In this document: piece by piece, positions 59,135 through 64,000 of the stretch
Numbering within the stretch: the first letter of the stretch is position 1
Layout: each line of letters opens with the position of its first letter
Source of the DNA: Sambucus nigra
Lineage: Eukaryota; Streptophyta; Magnoliopsida; Dipsacales; Adoxaceae
Assembly: GCA_949130495.1 (NCBI GenBank)
Contig: OX422215.1
Location: forward strand, 69,951,244-70,015,243
DNA length: 64,000 nucleotides
Reading direction: 5' to 3'
Program-made: the position numbers and the translations under genes
Notes under the pieces: model-generated
What the model was told of the DNA's origin: nothing
Database searches by the model: none
What the model saw: the letters and a program-made list of their open reading frames with translations, nothing else

Positions 59135-60391
59135 CTAGGCAAAAATGCTCTGTCTCTTCCTCAAAAACTTCACCAGCACTTCCTTGATCTCAGGTCTTAG
59201 GGCTTTGCCGATTTTGATGGTTTTTTTCGGCTCGTCCTCATTGAGGACGATAGATTCTACCTCTTTCGCGGCTTCTCCCTTCTTGAGCTTTGTCTCATCC
59301 CTAGGATCAAGTGTGTCGATGTTGTACGTGGTTATTGCCCTCTTATGAGCCTCTCTCTCTTTCGCAGAGTTGAAGTAGCATTCACGTGTCGATGTTTGGT
59401 TACCCTGCACTTCCCCTACCCCATAGGGGGTCGGGAATTTTAGCATTTGGTGGGCCGTTGAGGGCACGACCTCAAATTCCTTGAGGACTACTCTTCCTAT
59501 AATGAGGTTGTAAGCTGAGAAGACATTCTCATCCATGACAAAGAAGTTAATCTTTCTTGTCAACCTCTTAGGCCATTCGTTTCCCATTCGTACATACAAC
59601 TCATACGTGCCTAACGGATGAACTTTTTCACCACTGAAGCCAATCAACGGATAATGATAGGGTACAAGCCTAACTCTGCTGAGACCTAGGCTCTTAAAAC
59701 AGGGCCAGAACATTATATCTGCTGAACTTCCCCCATCTAAAAGGATTCTCTGCACCTCACATCCATGCACCATTGTGGTGATTACCAAAGGGTCATCGTG
59801 TGGAGCTAGGATACCTTTAAAATCAAGTCGGGAGAATCCAACTATGAGGGTATCCATATTTATTTTCTTTCTCTTCTTATGTTTAACCTCTGAAGATGCC
59901 AAATTCACAACCTCTACCTTGGTCACTGACATAGCCTCTGCCACATGAGCCTTGCGTTCGGCTACCTCTGAGCTACCCCTTGCTAGTTCTCCACAAACGG
60001 TGTTAACACCAAAGGAGATCATACCAACCCTCTTCATAAGGGCATTGTCATCTTTTGGTGGGAGGTCAGGGTCATCCTCATTGTCATTATCTGAGTCCTT
60101 AGCTCTTCTGGTTGGGGCATCTTCCCGACACCTATCGTTTCTCTTCTTTTTAGGGTCATCTCTCCCCCCCTTAGAAGCTCTACCATCGACATACTTCCTG
60201 AGCTTTCGAGACTTCAACATCTTCTCAATCTCATCCTTCAAGTTAAAGCACTTGTCAGTCAGATGACCGTGGTCTTGGTGGAACTCACACCACAGATTCT
60301 TGTTCCTCTTATGCGGAGGAGCCTTCAGCTTCTCCGGCCATCTCAGGGACCGATCATTTTTTATTTTATTAAGGATGTGTTCACAGTTCAC
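59135..60391 (-). pseudogene. Tat-2 gag C-terminus and protease
   Basis: The frame begins in gag with a zinc-binding-like WCEFHQDHGHLTDKCFNLKD. It continues through a charged linker to protease (RILLDGGSSADIMFWPCFKS), the Tat-type active site, then NLIIGRVVLKEFEVVPSTAH. It ends at a stop (TGG to TAG type) just before the RT frame, which is in the same phase. 418 codons are open. Confidence 0.85.
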
Positions 60392-60454
60392 AGTTAGAGG
60401 AGTGTAGTGTGCAAACTTATCATCTGCAGACCTCTTTTTTCCGTCTTTCTTCCT

Positions 60455-61882
60455 TTAAAATTTTCCACTGCTACTTCCATTCTCATTCTCATACTTTGCG
60501 GCTATTGCCTCTTCAGCATTTATAACCTTACCAGTTGTTTCTAACAGCTCGGCCATGGATTTTGGAGGGTCTTCAGCAAGCTTCCACAGTAATTTCCCTT
60601 TCTGCAATCCTCCCATAAGAGCTGTCATAGCTATATTCTCTTCATAGTCTTCAACCTCCAATTTTTTCTTGTTAGATCTTGCAATGTAGTCTCTGAGGCT
60701 CTCGTTCTTGCCTTGCTTTACATCGAGTAAATGGGTTATTTTCTTCTAAGTTCTTACCCCAAAATAGAAGTTGTGTATGAATCGCTCAACCATTCCCTTA
60801 AAGTACTCCACCGAATTTTTAGGAAGGGAAGGGAACCAAATGTGCGCAGCTCCCATCAAAGTGCTTGGGAAAGCTCGGCACCTCATCTCATCAGGGATTG
60901 AATAGATGTCTACCGCAGACTGATACATCTCGATATGATGTACCGGGTTAGTACTTCCATCATACTTGGGAGACACCATAGGTGGCTTGAATTCAGCAGG
61001 GGTTGGGAAGTTCACTATCCTTGCCACAAATGGGGAGACCTCTGAAAACCCTCTTTGTAGTGGGTCTTGGCTTTTGATGAGGTTCCCTATCTTCTCTTCC
61101 AGACATTGAATGGAGTCATTCCATGGTTTAGCAACGTCGGCCTAGCCGAGGTTGTCCCCAACCACCGCCAAGGGGTGGACTGAGGGTTCCCCGGCTGCAA
61201 CACAACGTCGGCTGTTGACCTCTTGGCGATAGTCTCGACCATGTAAGGGTTGGCCATGGCGAGGCTGATGTTCACCATCTCCCTTCTGAGAGCCAGCTGC
61301 ACTTCTCGATCTGGATAACCTCTACCTCAGATCATTAAGTGGGCCGAGCCTTTCAAAGGCCGACCCTCTACTCAAGCGATCAAAAGCTGATCCTCTTAGC
61401 TGGGCCTCACCAACCTCGGCCCTTCTTGCTTCGCAACCTCGGCTCTACTGTAGAGGACATACTGTGTTGTCTGAAACCTTATATGTCTCCCAGCAGTCTA
61501 CTGGAGCATCATCTGCTTCGATATTATTGTACCTATCCTTAGGGCAAGGGTTTCCTTGCCTCCCCAGATGCAAACGTCTAGGGTCAGTAACATCCCTCCT
61601 CCGCTGAGGTGTAGGTTGGTCCTTTTGTGGTGCCTGGGGTGGTCCCCTGGCCTCTGGATGTGGTTGGACTGCCGTCGGAGTAATCATTTTCGATGAGATC
61701 CCAGGTGGCCTCATCATATTTTGGCTCAACTGAGTGAACTGCTCCTTCATTGCTTGCTGCGTTGCAGCTAACGACCTCAAGGTTGCTGCCATCTCAGCTA
61801 TCTCGGACTGGGGCAATGCTTGGCTGGAAGTGGGTCCTCTAACACCATATGGTGGAGGAGGTGGTGGTAACTCCGGTGCCAT
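60455..61882 (-). pseudogene. Tat-2 gag
   Basis: The Pro/Gln-rich N-terminus (61445-61882, MAPELPPPPPPYGV) has an AEMAATLRSLAATQQAMKEQ helix. The retrotransposon gag domain is at 60746-61027 (KYDGSTNPVHHIEMYQ, GAAHIWFPSLPKNSVEYFKG) and 60455-60661. Stops near 60742 and 60452 and a shift near 61100-61440 break it. It follows the 5' LTR and primer site by about 160 bp. Confidence 0.82.
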
Positions 61883-62042
61883 ATGTTAGTGCTAAATTGC
61901 TTGTGATGAAAATATGAGAGCTTAAATACCTTGAAAGGACCTCTTTCAATGGTGAAACAACTTCACACGAAGGGTGAGGCCTGGTTCACCACCAAAGTCT
62001 CCGGTGAGGTTAAGCTAGGAAAGGAAGAGATAAATCCTCTCA

Positions 62043-62060
62043 TTCCCACAGACGGTGCCA
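62043..62060 (-). promoter_or_regulatory. Tat-2 primer-binding site
   Basis: On the minus strand TGGCACCGTCTGTGGGAA starts three bases (TTT) after the 5' LTR. TGGCNCCGTCTGTGGGAA sites are common in plant gypsy elements. The tRNA is not assigned here. It differs from the Tat-1 site. Confidence 0.8.
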
Positions 62061-62063
62061 AAA

Positions 62064-63010
62064 TGATGATGCTGGAAATAATACCACGAGATAAGATGTA
62101 AACAAGCTCAAACAAGCATAACAATGGCAACAAAAGTATATGTATGTATAGCAGGAGATGAGGTGAAGGAGATGAACACGACAATATAAGTGGTTCGGCA
62201 ATTGCCTACGTCCACTGTGCAGATGAGTGTTAATATCACTAGATGAAGGCACTAACGACCATAGATACAATTTCTCAAGCTTTCTCTCTCTACTGTGTAA
62301 ATTAACAGAGTTTCAGCTAGGGTTACAAAATATCGATCCTTTATAAGGTAGAGGATGACCACTATATATAGTGTTTAGGGGGTGTAGTGTACCCCCCAAG
62401 CATGCAATGAGCATGTGCATGAAGATCCAACCAGTATAAGGATGACACCTGGCTAATCTTAAACAAGCAATGATGACCTCAATATTCCCTCACGTGGAGG
62501 GAATGGTTCAGTTACAACAGATTTGTCCACGTGTTCCAAGCCCTACATATGCATGTAAATGCTCGGCTGCCTTCGATTGGTGCCAACCTCGGCCTGGACG
62601 AGTACAAGGTGGGTGAGGTTCGACCCTTGCCTTGTCCGGGATTAATATCCATGAAGATCTCGGCTAAGATGGCTGACCGAGGTTAAATATGAGGCAGTCG
62701 TAACGTCGGCCTGGGCCGATGATGACATGCTGCTTGATGATTGAGCCACTGAGACTTTGCTGACCTCGGGTGATAAAATGTAACGTCGGATGTGGCCGAT
62801 GTAGGTGTTGATGGGTGGTTTAACCCATGTCCTTGTTAATCTCGGCTGAGTGACGACCTTGATGATGTTTGAGGTTGATGCAATGTCGGCTGGGGCTGAC
62901 CTTCTGAGTGACGACCTTGTTGATGGGCATCATAGGCTTTCGATCACCTCGAATGTGAGACTGACCGAGGTTGGTTGCTCTGAGTAAGAGGGTGCAGTTT
63001 GGGCATATCA
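62064..63010 (-). mobile_element. Tat-2 5' LTR
   Basis: Matches 29459-30367 with the same ends, TGATGATGCTGG and GGGCATATCA. It lies upstream of gag on the minus strand. It is 947 bp long. Confidence 0.9.
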
Positions 63011-63015
63011 ATTAT

Positions 63016-63596
63016 TGTAATACTTTGGTACATTTTTCATTACTAAATATGAAAATTTCACCTTAGAAAGTTTTTAGTATTAATACTGTTTTTATTTTGT
63101 TAAAAAAAAATTGGAAAAGTATTTTTATTCTTTCAAAACTTATTTTTTCTTGAAAACTTATTTTTTCACAAAAGTGTTTTTATTTTTCTAAAAACTGTTT
63201 ATTTATTATTTATTATTCTTTTTAAACTATTTTCTTAAACATATTTCTTCTTTGTTATAAATTGTTTTTATTTTTGTTCAAAATAGTTTTTTTTTGTAGA
63301 AGTTTTCTTAAAACTATTTTTTGTTATAAACAATTTTTATTTTATTAAAAAAAAGTTTTTTCGTTAAAACTCTTTTTTTGTTTATTGAAAAACAGTGTCT
63401 TTCGTTATAAGGTTTTTGTGATAAACATTGTTTAAATGTCACCAAATATCACTTTTTGTGAAAAAAATTCATATTTAGCGACGAAAATGTAGCGAAGTCT
63501 AATAAATTCATAAAAATGAACTATAATCTAATTTAAATTAGTAATGTGTTAAAGTCAAAAATTGAAATAACAATAAAAATAATAGTAGTAGTAATA

Positions 63597-63686
<90 letters not shown>

Positions 63687-63745
63687 TTATATTTTGTTTT
63701 AAAGTGTAAATTTTATTTTATATAAGATGATGTTATGTTTTAAAA
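63016..63745. mobile_element. Foldback element, right arm
   Basis: Inverted complement of 28765-29453, including a (TAA)n tract at 63591-63684 that mirrors the (ATT)n of the left arm. Together with the left arm and the ATTAT duplication it shows where Tat-2 inserted. Confidence 0.75.
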
Positions 63746-64000
63746 TCTATGTATATATATCTAATAGTATAACTTAAAAACGGTGTCTTCGAGTGTAGTT
63801 TTGCCACGTGGATATCGAATAAATTCTACTAAGTTCACCTCATTTTTCCTTTAACAATTGTTGTTTTCTCTCTCTCCACGCTCAATGAATTTGAACATAG
63901 AGTCTCTGACGCTTCATGTCATTAACGCCTCATTGCCAATCAGCTTATATACATGTATAAGAGGTCATCGATGGCAGCGATGTTGAGGAACCCATTTTTT
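63746..64000. other. Right flank
   Basis: Beyond the foldback arm, a short non-repetitive stretch with no feature I can name. It is the only sequence here that may lie outside the nested elements. Confidence 0.4.

Larger units (their letters stand above)
29459..63010 (-). mobile_element. Tat-2: complete Tat-lineage gypsy retrotransposon (with nested CACTA 2)
   Basis: LTRs at 29459-30367 and 62064-63010 are in the same orientation and flanked by TSD ATTAT (29454-29458 and 63011-63015). The minus strand carries gag, protease, RT, RNase H, archaeal-type RNase H and integrase. The plus strand carries an antisense gene between integrase and the 3' LTR. Two RNase H domains mark the Tat lineage. 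Removing CACTA 2 (32879-54428) leaves about 12 kb. Frameshifts and stops show it is no longer autonomous. Confidence 0.92.

Noticed and set aside
62064..63010. A third copy of the segmental duplication
   Set aside because: The match to 4377-5324 stops exactly at LTR ends with a TSD, so it is the 5' LTR of Tat-2 and not part of the duplicated block.

Overview
The window is transposon-dense plant nuclear DNA with no unambiguous free-standing host gene. A flowering plant is indicated by Tat-lineage Ty3/gypsy elements with two RNase H domains, CACTA (En/Spm) elements with TNP2 and TNPA-type genes, Tourist-like MITEs and a captured plant mobile domain (PMD) gene. The species cannot be named from the sequence.

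Left part (1-25663). Positions 1-7298 are one copy of a segment that recurs in direct orientation at 25664-32316. It holds a solo LTR (56-1860), small inverted-repeat elements, one arm of a foldback element, and the 3' end of a Tat retrotransposon (LTR 4377-5324 plus part of an antisense gene). A decayed CACTA element follows (about 7299-17857). Its TNP2 gene (minus strand) is split by a solo LTR (8532-12495, carrying its own Tourist-like MITE) and broken by a truncated relative (14665-17325). A second CACTA remnant (TNPA-like exons and subterminal repeats, about 17858-22425) carries a third related solo LTR (19165-22369). About 3 kb of AT-rich, mostly unassigned sequence follows.

Right part (25664-64000). 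This is a three-level nest, each level supported by its own target-site duplication. A foldback element (arms about 28765-29453 and 63016-63745) was split by Tat retrotransposon Tat-2 (29459-63010, TSD ATTAT). Tat-2 was split by a CACTA element (32879-54428, TSD CTC). That CACTA was split by a second Tat element, Tat-1 (35606-53229, TSD AACGG).

How the genes relate. Both Tat elements carry gag, protease, RT, RNase H, archaeal-type RNase H and integrase on the minus strand. Between integrase and the 3' LTR, each carries extra genes on the opposite (plus) strand. Tat-1 has a five-exon PMD gene whose reading frame is open throughout, plus a broken second gene. Tat-2 has a gene with a putative-gypsy-type-transposon domain followed by coiled coil, now cut by the CACTA. 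The gag-pol frames have stops and frameshifts, so neither retrotransposon looks autonomous. A CG-rich palindrome, TGCCGATCGGCA, sits beside the TATA box of the Tat-1 LTR and of the PMD gene, and farther upstream of the second antisense gene.
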